A DNA stretch of 64,000 nucleotides from an uncultured Alphaproteobacteria bacterium. GTDB lineage: Bacteria > Pseudomonadota > Alphaproteobacteria > RF32 > CAG-239. The DNA lies in NCBI GenBank assembly GCA_944390355.1, contig CALXPT010000001.1:111115-175114 (forward strand), in the 5' to 3' direction. The number at the start of each line of letters is the position of its first letter. The stretch's first letter is position 1. This document shows, one piece after another, positions 1 to 7,775 of this stretch. Below the pieces are notes generated by a model that searched no databases, was not told the origin of the DNA, and saw only the letters and a list, made by a program, of their open reading frames with translations. Both the position numbers and the translations under genes were made by a program.

Positions 1-90
1 TGCACAATCTGTTGCGACCTGACAGTTTATTGCCCAAGCAGGGGTTGAGGCTAATAAAGCCGTACTCAAACTTAAAATTATCTTTCTCAT
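1..90 (-). CDS. Secreted cysteine-containing protein, 5' fragment
   Basis: Only the first 30 codons are in the window; the gene runs off the left edge. An ATG at 90 is preceded by a purine-rich Shine-Dalgarno (AAGGAG, about 105-100). The N-terminus is a textbook signal peptide: two basic residues, a hydrophobic stretch, then a predicted cleavage after the Ala in STPAWA. The mature part begins INCQVATDCA, already with two cysteines. It lies 12 bp downstream of the stop of the larger cysteine-rich gene on the same strand, so the two are probably co-transcribed and may be related. Function unknown. Confidence 0.7.
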   Translation of the reverse strand, partial: MRKIILSLSTALLASTPAWAINCQVATDCA

Positions 91-102
91 GTTCTTTCTC
101 CT

Positions 103-1041
103 TTAATTTCCTAAACAATAAACATAACTGGTATCAATTGGGCATTTGACGTAAGTGTTAGCGCATGTCTGTTGCTTGTAGCCCATGGTTGCGCAATTAA
201 AAGCACACCAATCGGTACATCCGGTTGCACAACCGGTTACGATGTATAAATTCGAGCATTCTTCATAAGTGCAAACCGTGCACGGCGGACATTCGCTCTC
301 TGTGCCGAGGTTCGGGCATTTTTTACACTCCGAACACAGGGTTGTATTGCCGCTTTGACAAGTGCTAGCGCCGTCCTCGCAGCCCATTTCCCCGCAATCC
401 AAATATCCGGTGCAGTCTTTCTTTTTGATTTTGTATAAGTCGCCATCACAAGATTTGCATGGTTCACCGTCTGCTTCATAACCAGAGGGAATTTCATCTA
501 AGCTATATTGATATTCTGCCGAACATGACGGATTACAGCAGTCTTCATACAAATCATTGCCGCAAACCTCTCCGACACCTTTTAATGGCGGTTCGCAGGT
601 CTTGTAATCACTCGGGCAATCGGGAATACATTCGGCAAAATATTTGTTATCTAACGGACAGAATTTGTTTGGTTTATACCCTGTCGGACATGAGGTTTTA
701 TCATACCCCATTTTGATACAGCTTTCGGCATCTCCTCCCCCAGGGGGAAGTACGTCCGGCGGTGTGCCGCCTTCCAAATCCGTGCCGACAAAGTCCGCCC
801 CGCCGCAATCTTCCGTATCCGTTATCCAGCACACCTGTGCAACCTTGATTTCTCTTTTTTCAGAAAAGGGGGAAGACAAGCTTTGGGCTGATAAATTCGG
901 TGTGTGTTGTGTGTGTCTGTCAGCCACATTTAGAATCGGAGGTGCTTTGAGATTAAAATTAATTGATGCTTGAGCTTGATTAGATACACAAGCCAAGCTT
1001 AATGCTGTAGCGCACAGCAAAAGGTAACCATTTTTCATCAT
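103..1041 (-). CDS. Cysteine-rich secreted protein, unknown function
   Basis: About 312 residues. An open frame extends upstream to 1161, but the tandem ATGs at 1041/1038 follow an AGGTG ribosome-binding site and begin a signal peptide (MKNGYLLLCATALSLACV, cleavage near QAQA), so the upstream extension is rejected. The mature protein has about 32 cysteines, with CxxC and CxxCxxC clusters in the second half. A motif of the form C-x2-MGY-x3-(S/T)C ... CP-x-D-x-Y-x-C occurs near the start of the cysteine region (CIKMGYDKTSC) and again at the C-terminus (CATMGYKQQTC). The protein is probably exported and disulfide-stabilised, as a surface or matrix protein. No family recognised. The next gene downstream is also secreted and cysteine-bearing. 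Confidence 0.8.
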   Translation of the reverse strand: MMKNGYLLLCATALSLACVSNQAQASINFNLKAPPILNVADRHTQHTPNLSAQSLSSPFSEKREIKVAQVCWITDTEDCGGADFVGTDLEGGTPPDVLPPGGGDAESCIKMGYDKTSCPTGYKPNKFCPLDNKYFAECIPDCPSDYKTCEPPLKGVGEVCGNDLYEDCCNPSCSAEYQYSLDEIPSGYEADGEPCKSCDGDLYKIKKKDCTGYLDCGEMGCEDGASTCQSGNTTLCSECKKCPNLGTESECPPCTVCTYEECSNLYIVTGCATGCTDWCAFNCATMGYKQQTCANTYVKCPIDTSYVYCLGN

Positions 1042-1161
1042 AATACACCTCAAAATTTCTAAATTACACTTGTCTTCACGACTCGTATTATAGCACAAAA
1101 GAAAAATCCTTTCAATAGAAATTTTCGAGGCTGGACAAGGGTTCGGGCGAATTATTTGCAT

Positions 1162-1190
1162 AAAAAAAGAGGCGGTTTTCCGCCTCTTTT
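1162..1190 (-). terminator. Intrinsic terminator after the small ORF
   Basis: A perfect 8-bp stem (AGAGGCGG / CCGCCTCT, 1168-1175 and 1180-1187) with a 4-nt loop is followed on the minus strand by seven Us. It closes the transcription unit containing the small ORF at 1209-1347. A T-run on the plus side could make it work both ways. Confidence 0.8.
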
Positions 1191-1208
1191 TGCTATGTTT
1201 GCTTTATC

Positions 1209-1347
1209 TTAACCTTCAACCAATTTAAATTTTAGCTTATGGTTATAAATCGCGGCCACTACGGCGACACGCCTTAAGTCAAAGCCTTTGCCCGACTTCT
1301 CTTCGGTTATCCCAAATATAATTAACTTGTTCTTTTTTTATTCCCAT
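1209..1347 (-). pseudogene. Small ORF (about 45 aa) with a one-base frameshift in an A7 run
   Basis: An ATG at 1347 follows a good Shine-Dalgarno (AAGGAGC) but reads only 22 codons in frame. If one base is removed from the A7 run at 1339-1333, the frame stays open to the TAA at 1209. It then encodes about 45 residues, starting MGIKKNKLIIFGITEE and ending NHKLKFKLVEG. An intrinsic terminator follows, and a structured RNA with its own promoter precedes. Possible readings are a recent pseudogene, an assembly error in a homopolymer, or transcriptional slippage on the A-run, as known in AT-rich bacteria. No family recognised. Confidence 0.5.
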
Positions 1348-1374
1348 TTTTTAGCTCCTTTGTTTTGAAATCAC

Positions 1375-1660
1375 AAAAAAAGCCTGCCATAATGTTAAAT
1401 TGGGGAGAACAGGACAGATAAAGATATTTCTAGCTGGGAGAAAAATTTTAGCCTACATAAGAAGTAGGTGAATTTTTCGAGACAGCGTAAAATGCCTTTA
1501 GATGTGCTGTTATACACAATTTGAATGGCAGGCGGAGCTCAAAAACTGTTGTATCTCAGTCGCCGTTATTCAATATATTACCGGCACTCCGCCTTTTCCA
1601 GCGGAGGATTTTATTGATACAAGGTGTTGTTTAGGCACCGCCGGCTACCTCTAACCGGCA
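1375..1660 (-). ncRNA. Candidate structured RNA or riboregulatory leader
   Basis: The interval has no long ORF but contains a dense set of nested inverted repeats. GCCTGCCAT (1382-1390) is the exact reverse complement of ATGGCAGGC (1525-1533). On the minus strand the 1382-1390 arm is followed by a U7 run, so the closing stem of a ~150-nt domain doubles as an intrinsic terminator. Inside are a stem pairing 1440-1447 with 1471-1478 and 1452-1456 with 1464-1468, and a stem pairing 1482-1486 with 1506-1510. Upstream, GGCGGAG/CTCCGCC encloses two small hairpins, alternative to a CTCCGC/GCGGAG hairpin, and GCCGG/CCGGC forms the 5' hairpin. A TTGCAA-16-TATAAT promoter precedes it. The terminator lies about 20 nt before the ribosome-binding site of the small ORF, a riboswitch- or attenuator-like arrangement. 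It was compared from memory with tmRNA, SRP, 6S and cobalamin motifs without a match. Confidence 0.5.
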
Positions 1661-1666
1661 CTCTTC

Positions 1667-1694
1667 ATTATAAACACAAAAAAAGAGATTGCAA
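1667..1694 (-). promoter_or_regulatory. Sigma70-type promoter of the structured RNA
   Basis: On the minus strand, TTGCAA (1694-1689), a 16-bp spacer and a perfect TATAAT (1672-1667) predict a start near 1660. The -35 box lies inside the hairpin of the gltX terminator, so termination of gltX and initiation of the RNA are packed together. Confidence 0.55.
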
Positions 1695-1706
1695 CACACA
1701 ATCTCT
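1677..1706 (-). terminator. gltX intrinsic terminator
   Basis: AGAGATTG (1684-1691) pairs with CAATCTCT (1699-1706) around a 7-nt loop, followed on the minus strand by a run of Us. It begins about 33 bp after the gltX stop. Confidence 0.8.
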
Positions 1707-1738
1707 TTTTCCTCTTTTAACTTATTTCTTTTACCCTG

Positions 1739-3172
1739 CTACGATAGCTTTTCAATCGCAGTCTTTATTCTTTGCAGGGTTTCCGCCTTGCCGATTAAAA
1801 CCGCAATCTCCGTTGCGCCCCCAGGGGTTGCCGCCTTGCCGCTCAAAGCTATGCGCACTGGATACATTATCTGCCCGTTCTTCATACCGTTTTCTTCCGC
1901 CAAAGCTTTCAACTCAGCAAACAAATTATCATTGCTCCAATCGCTGACAGTTTCAAGACGAGACAATGACAACTCTAACGCCGTTTTGGACATGGCTTCA
2001 TCCGTTTTCATCTTTTTATTAACATACAACTCATTGTCGTAATTCGGTACTTCATCCAAAAAATCTATTTGGTTGGGAATGTCGCCAAAAGTTTCCAGTC
2101 TCGGCTGTAACACGCGGCACAAGTCTTGAATGTCTACCTTACGTTTCAAGCTCCCCTCAATGTAAGGTCTAGCATAATCCAAAAACTCTGCTTCCGAAAG
2201 TTTGCGGATATATTGCCCGTTCATCCATGTTAATTTGACAATGTCAAATATTGCCGGTGAGCGGTTCAACCTCTCGACACTAAATATCTTTTTTAATTCA
2301 TCCAGCGAAAAAATCTCTTCATCATTCCCAGGGTTCCAGCCCAGCAACGCAATGTAATTGATGATTGCTTCCGGCAAATAACCCTTGGCAACCAAGTCTT
2401 GGAATGAGGCATCGCCATTCCTCTTACTCAACTTATGCTGTGCGTCTTTCATCACCGGAGGAACGTGTACATAGTGCGGCGGCGTCCAGCCAAAAGACTC
2501 GTATATCAAGTTGTATTTCGGCGTGGAGGAAATATACTCATTTCCCCTTACAACGTGGGTGATTTCCATTAAATGGTCGTCTACCACATTGGCAAAGTTA
2601 TAAGTCGGGAATCCGTCCGATTTCAACAAAACACCTTCGTCCAGCTCATCATAATCAATCTCGATATCGCCATAAACCTCGTCATGGTATTTCGACTTGC
2701 CTTGTTTGTTTATTGTTTGTCTGATGACATAAGGCTCGCCCGCTGCCACCCTTCTCTTAGCATCTTCCAAAGACAGCTTTTTGCACGGGTCTTCAAACTT
2801 GATGTTTTGCTCCTCGTCCTTTTCTTCATCAGCCTCTTCCTTCGAACAAAAGCAATAATGCGCACCGCCCAGCTCAACCAATTTATGCGCGTATTCCGCA
2901 TATAAAGTTTTTCTTTCAGACTGAACATAGGGGCCAAAATCACCGCCGATGTCGGGGCCTTCGTCCCAATTCATTCCCACGCGTTTTAAGGTTTTATAGA
3001 TAATTTCCGTTGCGCCCTCAACATAGCGTTTTTGGTCGGTGTCTTCTATTCTTAAAATAAATTTGCCTTCCGCATCGGCTTTGGCTATCAAGTATTCGTA
3101 CAAAGCCGTTCTTAAGTTGCCGATATGCATATAGCCGGTCGGGCTTGGGGCAAAACGTGTTCTGATTTTCAT
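1739..3172 (-). CDS. gltX: Glutamyl-tRNA synthetase
   Basis: 477 residues, normal length for GluRS. It charges tRNA-Glu with glutamate; in alphaproteobacteria, which often use the transamidation route, a GluRS may also supply Glu-tRNA-Gln. The class I signature is at the N-terminus (RFAPSPTGYMHIGNLRTALY, HIGH box as HIGN at about residues 17-20). The second ATP-binding motif appears as KLSKRNG around residue 250, followed by the helical anticodon-binding region. It is the last gene of a minus-strand run behind recN and has its own downstream terminator. The gap to recN is about 90 bp, so it may also have its own promoter. Confidence 0.95.
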   Translation of the reverse strand: MKIRTRFAPSPTGYMHIGNLRTALYEYLIAKADAEGKFILRIEDTDQKRYVEGATEIIYKTLKRVGMNWDEGPDIGGDFGPYVQSERKTLYAEYAHKLVELGGAHYCFCSKEEADEEKDEEQNIKFEDPCKKLSLEDAKRRVAAGEPYVIRQTINKQGKSKYHDEVYGDIEIDYDELDEGVLLKSDGFPTYNFANVVDDHLMEITHVVRGNEYISSTPKYNLIYESFGWTPPHYVHVPPVMKDAQHKLSKRNGDASFQDLVAKGYLPEAIINYIALLGWNPGNDEEIFSLDELKKIFSVERLNRSPAIFDIVKLTWMNGQYIRKLSEAEFLDYARPYIEGSLKRKVDIQDLCRVLQPRLETFGDIPNQIDFLDEVPNYDNELYVNKKMKTDEAMSKTALELSLSRLETVSDWSNDNLFAELKALAEENGMKNGQIMYPVRIALSGKAATPGGATEIAVLIGKAETLQRIKTAIEKLS

Positions 3173-3264
3173 TTTTATTTCCTTTTTATGATATTGCTTT
3201 TTCTATTACCTTATGCTTAAAAAATTTTTTTCTCAACTTGTTTTTAATGTTTCTGTTATCTCGC

Positions 3265-4932
3265 TTAGGCACTCAGCAAAACTCGGGCGGCCGCTCTGGC
3301 TTCTTCCGTGACTTTTTCTCCGGCTAACATTCTCGCGATTTCTTCCATCCGCTCTCCATAGGCTAATTGTTTGACTGTGGTGGTGGTTACATCTTTTTCC
3401 GTATGCTTTTCAACCTTGAAATGGTGATTGCCGCTTGCGGCGACTTGCGGTGAATGTGTTACCACCAAAACCTGAACATCTTTTGCCAGCCTTGCCAACC
3501 TCTCACCTACGGCCTTGGCCGTTGCTCCGCCGACGCCGGCATCAACCTCATCAAATATCATTGTACCGACGTTTGAGGTCTTGGCTAAATTAACCTTTAA
3601 TGCCAGCATAAAACGCGACAACTCGCCGCCCGAGGCTATTTTATTCAACGGACCTTGCGGCGAATTGGGGTTGGTCGACACCGTGAAATAAACATTATCT
3701 TTTCCATCTTCATTCCATGATGTTTCCGGCAACGCTTCTACCTTAGTTTCAAAACGCGCTTTTTCCATTTTTAGCGGGGCTAGTTCCGCCATAACCTGAA
3801 AGTCTAATTTAGCGGCGGCGGTCTTGCGCTCTTCACTCAACTGCGCGGCTTTTTCTTCATATGCGTTTTTGGCTCTTTCCTCTGCTCTTTTTAGCTCTTC
3901 AAGCCCTTCTTCGCCATGCTCTATTGCATTAAGCTCAGTTTGAAATTTTGCCATCACATCCGGCAGTTCATCTACGCTGCACTGGTGTTTGCGCGCTAAT
4001 GAACGCAAGGCAAAAAGCCTCTCTTCCAGCGCATTTAAGTCATTTTCATTTAAGCTGACATTTTGTGAGGCTGCCTCTATCTCACTCATGGCCTCCTCCG
4101 CATTGACCAATGTTTCTGATAACATCTCCACAATATTATCATACTTTCCGTTTACCAACATATTGGCTTTTTCTATTGCCGATGCGGCCTGTCGAATCGA
4201 ACTTATTATATCAAAATTGCCGGACAATGCCCCATATGCATGGTTCAAACTCTCAAGCAATTTTTCCGAATTCATCATCTCTAAGCGTTTTTGGCTCAGC
4301 TCTTCTTCTTCTCCTCGATATGTATTGATTTTCTCAAGCTCCGAAAGCCAATGACGCAAGTCTTCCTCATCACTCTTGGCTTTGGATATCGAACTTTCTG
4401 CTTCTATTCGGGCTTTTTGCGCCGCTTTATATTCCTTATAGGTTTTAGATACTTCTGCCCTTTGCTCATCATAGCCTCCAAACGAATCCAAAACGCTTTG
4501 GTGATTTGCCGGATTTAGAAGTCCTTGATTATCAAACTGCCCGTGAACCTCAACTAAATAACGTCCGATTTCTTTTAGCACCTTTGCACTTATGCTCTGG
4601 TCATTCAAAAAAATCTTGCCTTTGCCCTCGGTTGATAATGTCCGTTTGATAACTATCTCATCTTCCGGAATATCTAATTCGTATTCGCTGAATATCCCCT
4701 CCAAAGGCGTGTCTTTTATCCGGATATCAAATGTTGCCGTTACGCTCAGTTTGTCCGCTCCTTGACGGATAAGCCCCGTCTCTGCTCGATTTCCCAGAAC
4801 AAATCCTAAGGAATCCAGCAATATGGATTTGCCCGCGCCCGTCTCGCCTGTCAATACGCTTAAGCCGGACTTGAAATCCAAGTCCAGCTTACTGATTAAA
4901 ACTACGTTGCGAATGGATAATGAAGTCAGCAT
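3265..4932 (-). CDS. recN: DNA repair protein RecN
   Basis: 555 residues, as expected for RecN, an SMC-like ATPase in recombinational repair of double-strand breaks. Walker A is at residues 29-37 (GETGAGKS). A long coiled-coil middle section rich in Glu, Lys and Ala follows. The C-terminal ABC signature (SGGELSRFMLALK) and Walker B (GTMIFDEVDAGVGG) complete the split ATPase head. It starts 14 bp after bamD, continuing the conserved alphaproteobacterial order lpxC-bamD-recN. No SOS box was identified by eye in front of it. Confidence 0.95.
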   Translation of the reverse strand: MLTSLSIRNVVLISKLDLDFKSGLSVLTGETGAGKSILLDSLGFVLGNRAETGLIRQGADKLSVTATFDIRIKDTPLEGIFSEYELDIPEDEIVIKRTLSTEGKGKIFLNDQSISAKVLKEIGRYLVEVHGQFDNQGLLNPANHQSVLDSFGGYDEQRAEVSKTYKEYKAAQKARIEAESSISKAKSDEEDLRHWLSELEKINTYRGEEEELSQKRLEMMNSEKLLESLNHAYGALSGNFDIISSIRQAASAIEKANMLVNGKYDNIVEMLSETLVNAEEAMSEIEAASQNVSLNENDLNALEERLFALRSLARKHQCSVDELPDVMAKFQTELNAIEHGEEGLEELKRAEERAKNAYEEKAAQLSEERKTAAAKLDFQVMAELAPLKMEKARFETKVEALPETSWNEDGKDNVYFTVSTNPNSPQGPLNKIASGGELSRFMLALKVNLAKTSNVGTMIFDEVDAGVGGATAKAVGERLARLAKDVQVLVVTHSPQVAASGNHHFKVEKHTEKDVTTTTVKQLAYGERMEEIARMLAGEKVTEEARAAARVLLSA

Positions 4933-4945
4933 TTCGCCCTCAAAA

Positions 4946-5683
4946 CTATTTTATAAGCTTTTGGGCTTTGGCTGCCCATGGACTCTTCGGATAGTTGTAT
5001 TCCAAAACCCGTGCCGCCGTTTTAGCTTCTTCGCTCAATCCGAGAATAGAATAGACCTCGGCCTGACGATACAATGCCTCCTCAATTTGGGCTGTGGTCT
5101 GGTAGTTGTTCACCACCGCCGAAAAGCGGTTTAAGGCCGAAAGATAATTTTCTTGGTTTAAGTAATAGCGGCCGACATACATTTCGTGTCCGGCTAAGTG
5201 GTCCTTTATCAATATGAGTTTTTGCTCCGCATCTTTGGCGTATTCGCTATTCGGAAAACGTTTGATTAACTGCTCAAAACCCTCTCTTGCTTTTTGGGTA
5301 TTAGACTGCTCTTTTTCCGGCCCTTTGATTTGATCATAATAACACAAGGCTTTCAGATAATAAGCATAGGCGACATCTTGATTTCCGGGGTGAAACTTGA
5401 TGAACCTATCCAATGCGATTATCGCACTATCATAATCCTTGGCTTTGTAAAAGGAATATGCTCCCATCAGTTTGGCTTTAACCGCCCATTTCGAATACGG
5501 ATGCTCCAATTCTACTTTTTCAAATGTTTCGGCGGCGGTTTTGTATGATGTTTGTTCCATCTTTTCATAAGCTAAATTATACAGCTCTTCCGCGGACATT
5601 TGGTCGGTATCTTTATCCGTTGAGGCGCAACCGCTTATGCTCAACATTAATGCCAGTCCTAATATACCCAATGATTTTTTCAT
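4946..5683 (-). CDS. bamD: Outer membrane assembly lipoprotein BamD
   Basis: 245 residues. The N-terminal lipoprotein signal ends in the lipobox ISGC (Cys about residue 19). The rest forms tetratricopeptide-type helical repeats, with AEELYNLAYEKM, TAAETFEKVELEHPYSKWA and TQKAREGFEQLIKRFPNSEY as recognisable repeat units. BamD is the essential helical lipoprotein of the BAM complex that inserts beta-barrel proteins. It is placed between lpxC and recN, as in most alphaproteobacteria. Start at 5683 because the signal peptide begins there (MKKSLGILG). Confidence 0.93.
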   Translation of the reverse strand: MKKSLGILGLALMLSISGCASTDKDTDQMSAEELYNLAYEKMEQTSYKTAAETFEKVELEHPYSKWAVKAKLMGAYSFYKAKDYDSAIIALDRFIKFHPGNQDVAYAYYLKALCYYDQIKGPEKEQSNTQKAREGFEQLIKRFPNSEYAKDAEQKLILIKDHLAGHEMYVGRYYLNQENYLSALNRFSAVVNNYQTTAQIEEALYRQAEVYSILGLSEEAKTAARVLEYNYPKSPWAAKAQKLIK

Positions 5684-5696
5684 TAATCTTCTTCCT

Positions 5697-6548
5697 TTAT
5701 ATTATTTCATAATTAGACGGGTCGGCAAACAAGACTTTTAAGAGTTCGTTATTATGGTAATGGCCGGTCTTGAACCCTGCAAAGTGCCCTAATATATGGT
5801 AGCCGGATGTATATAAATCTCCTATTGCATCCAGAACCTTGTGATTCACGCACTCGTGCGGTACACGAAAACCTTCCGGATTAAGCAATGTTTCCCCATC
5901 TAAAACTATTGCATTTTCCAGACTGCCTCCTTTTATCAACCCTATGCTTTGCAAATAGTCGACCTGATATTTTTCGCAGAACGTGCGACAGGGCGCGATT
6001 TCTTTGCCAAAAATTTCCGACGTTATCTCGCTGTCAAAAACCTGATGCCCGACAATTTGCGACGGAAATTCTATTTCCATATGCACGCTGAAATTTTCTG
6101 CCGGAGAGAGGCGAACCGTACTAGCCTTCGAATCCGTGAACGAAACTCCTTTCAAAACCTTGAGATACTTTCTGTCCGCAGGCAATTCTTCATACGCACT
6201 CTCTTTCAACGCATTGTAAAAAATGAGCCCTGAGCCGTCCATTATCGGGACTTCCAGCGCATCAACCTCTATTAACGCATTGTCTATGCCGCACATCGAT
6301 AAGGCCGCCATTAAATGCTCTATGGTGGAAACTCTTGCTCCTTGTTCATTGCCCAAACATGTGCAATTTTGCGTATCCACCACATAATTATACAATGCAG
6401 GAATCGTGTTGTATTCCGCTAAGTCTTTACGCTTAAAAACAATACCGCTGTTTTCTTTTGCGGGGTGAATCGTTAAGCTGCTCTTTGTTCCGGAATGCAG
6501 GCCTATTCCTTCAAGGGTGAGTGGATTTTTAATTGTGCGCTGTTTCAT
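5697..6548 (-). CDS. lpxC: UDP-3-O-acyl-N-acetylglucosamine deacetylase
   Basis: 283 residues, slightly shorter than the ~300 usual. It is the zinc amidase catalysing the committed step of lipid A synthesis. The expected zinc ligands are visible: the His of EHLMAAL (about residue 78), and the His and Asp of HKVLDAIGD. The C-terminal active-site His lies in GHFAGFKTGH. Its presence implies a lipopolysaccharide outer membrane. It is first in the lpxC-bamD-recN run, 13 bp before bamD, and follows rnpB on the same strand. In other alphaproteobacteria lpxC follows ftsZ at the end of the dcw cluster; here ftsZ is absent. Confidence 0.95.
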   Translation of the reverse strand: MKQRTIKNPLTLEGIGLHSGTKSSLTIHPAKENSGIVFKRKDLAEYNTIPALYNYVVDTQNCTCLGNEQGARVSTIEHLMAALSMCGIDNALIEVDALEVPIMDGSGLIFYNALKESAYEELPADRKYLKVLKGVSFTDSKASTVRLSPAENFSVHMEIEFPSQIVGHQVFDSEITSEIFGKEIAPCRTFCEKYQVDYLQSIGLIKGGSLENAIVLDGETLLNPEGFRVPHECVNHKVLDAIGDLYTSGYHILGHFAGFKTGHYHNNELLKVLFADPSNYEII

Positions 6549-6576
6549 GCTTCCTCTCTCTTTTTATCTTTTTTTT

Positions 6577-6967
6577 GACAGGTTGTCTGTAAGCCGGGTT
6601 CTGTTCCCTCTCAGGCGACAGCTATTCATCTTGACTGCCTATCACTAAGCAGCTCATCGCGACCTACCTCTGGAGCGGTGTGGAAACGCACCATGTAACT
6701 TTGCATAAAAAAACAAAGCCCTCCTAATTTGGTCTTGCTTCAGGTATGGTTTGCCTTTGCCAAAAACATTACTGCTTTTGCGGTGGGCTCTTACCCCGCC
6801 TTTTCAACCTTACTTATCAAAACTTGTTTCATAAGCGGTAATTTTCTGTGGTACTTTCACTTGGATTGCTCCAGCCAGACGTTATCTGGTACCTTGTTTC
6901 CATGAAGCCCGGACTTTCCTCACCCACGAATCTTACTTTCCGCGGCGCAGCTGTCCGACAACCTGTC
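6577..6967 (-). ncRNA. rnpB: RNase P RNA (class A)
   Basis: The 5' and 3' ends form helix P1: GACAGGTTGTC at 6967-6957 pairs perfectly with GACAACCTGTC at 6587-6577. Conserved core segments are readable on the minus strand: GAGGAAAGTCCGGGCTTCAT near the 5' end and AGAACCCGGCTTA near the 3' end. The length of about 391 nt is typical of bacterial type A RNA. A T8 run follows the 3' end (6576-6569) and probably terminates transcription on P1 or nearby helices. This is the catalytic RNA that removes tRNA 5' leaders. Confidence 0.95.
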
Positions 6968-6974
6968 GTGTGCG

Positions 6975-7003
6975 ATTGTATACATTTTACTTTGATTTTG
7001 CAA
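6975..7003 (-). promoter_or_regulatory. rnpB promoter
   Basis: On the minus strand, TTGCAA (7003-6998), a 17-bp spacer and TACAAT (6980-6975) place the start about 7 nt further on, exactly at the P1 5' end. The rest of the 6968-7304 gap holds AT-rich sequence (7004-7234) with no ORF or structure I could support, then the mraZ control region. Confidence 0.65.
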
Positions 7004-7234
7004 GTGCTTTCATTGTGGTGCGCATATCTCTTTCGGGCGCTTATTCTCTTGAAATTCCCCCGAGTCGCGGCATGTTTTCTCGGTTATCACCAAGAATTAA
7101 AAAAATTATTAAAAAAAATTACTTTTTTCCTTAATTGGCGAATCCGCCGCAAGCCTTTATTTACAAGGCGTTTAACCATATGCTCATTTTTATATCAAGA
7201 ACAGAATAAGAACAGTTAAGAAAATACTAAAATT

Positions 7235-7268
7235 TCCCATTGATTCCCATAAAATCCCATGCTATACC
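7235..7268 (+). promoter_or_regulatory. mraZ promoter overlapped by three MraZ boxes
   Basis: TCCCA occurs at 7235-7239, 7245-7249 and 7255-7259, exactly 10 bp apart. Read on the minus strand this is three TGGGA boxes with 5-bp spacers, the operator known for MraZ. A promoter TTGATT (7240-7245), 17 bp, TATACC (7263-7268) with an extended -10 TGC runs straight through them. Binding of MraZ should therefore block transcription of its own operon. Confidence 0.8.
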
Positions 7269-7304
7269 ATTGGATATAGAGTTAATCTTACTGAGGGTCA
7301 TAAA

Positions 7305-7775
7305 TTGGGAAGTTCATCTCTCTTTCTTGATACGGTTACTAATAAGGTCGACGCAAAGGGACGCGTCTCCCTTCCCTCAGATTACCGCGCAATTCTTAAA
7401 AATTTATCTACGGATGTTGTTTGTTATCGCTCTTTAACCTCTCCTTGCATTGAAGGGTGTACCGAGGATTTGCTCGAAAAACTCGCCGCTAATATGGAAA
7501 GCTCCATGGACTTCTTTTCTAACGAACAAGACGAGTTGACCAACCTTATTTTCGGTGATGCCAAAAGATTTCCGTTTGATTCTACCGGACGCATCGTGCT
7601 ATCCGAAAAGCTTTTGAAACATGCTCAAATTTCCGATACTGCCGTTTTTATCGGCAAAGGCCGCAAGTTCCAAATTTGGTCGCCCGAAAACTGGGAAAAA
7701 GAAGAACAACGTATTCGGCAAGCCGTTTTGCAAAAACGCCCGCAACTCTTCTTGAATAACAAAGGGGATAACTGA
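7305..7775 (+). CDS. mraZ: Transcriptional regulator MraZ
   Basis: 156 residues, with a TTG start at 7305 about 8 nt after GAGGG. MraZ is an AbrB-like ring-forming DNA-binding protein that represses the dcw (division and cell wall) operon. The two SpoVT/AbrB-type half-domains are visible: DAKGRVSLPSDYR near residue 17 and the matching DSTGRIVLSEKLLKHA near residue 90. The operator immediately upstream fits autoregulation. The stop TGA shares its last base with the rsmH start, implying translational coupling. Confidence 0.95.
   Translation: MGSSSLFLDTVTNKVDAKGRVSLPSDYRAILKNLSTDVVCYRSLTSPCIEGCTEDLLEKLAANMESSMDFFSNEQDELTNLIFGDAKRFPFDSTGRIVLSEKLLKHAQISDTAVFIGKGRKFQIWSPENWEKEEQRIRQAVLQKRPQLFLNNKGDN

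Noticed and set aside
1042-1161. N-terminal extension of the cysteine-rich protein to 1161
   Set aside because: The signal peptide and ribosome-binding site place the start at 1041/1038; the extension also runs up to the terminator at 1162-1190.
1375-1700. Permuted tmRNA (ssrA)
   Set aside because: No TTCGA T-loop, no CCA-type acceptor end and no tag reading frame ending in ALAA or VAA on either strand.
6848-7219. Plus-strand ORF of 123 codons
   Set aside because: Lies over the 5' half of rnpB and AT-rich spacer; no family signal.
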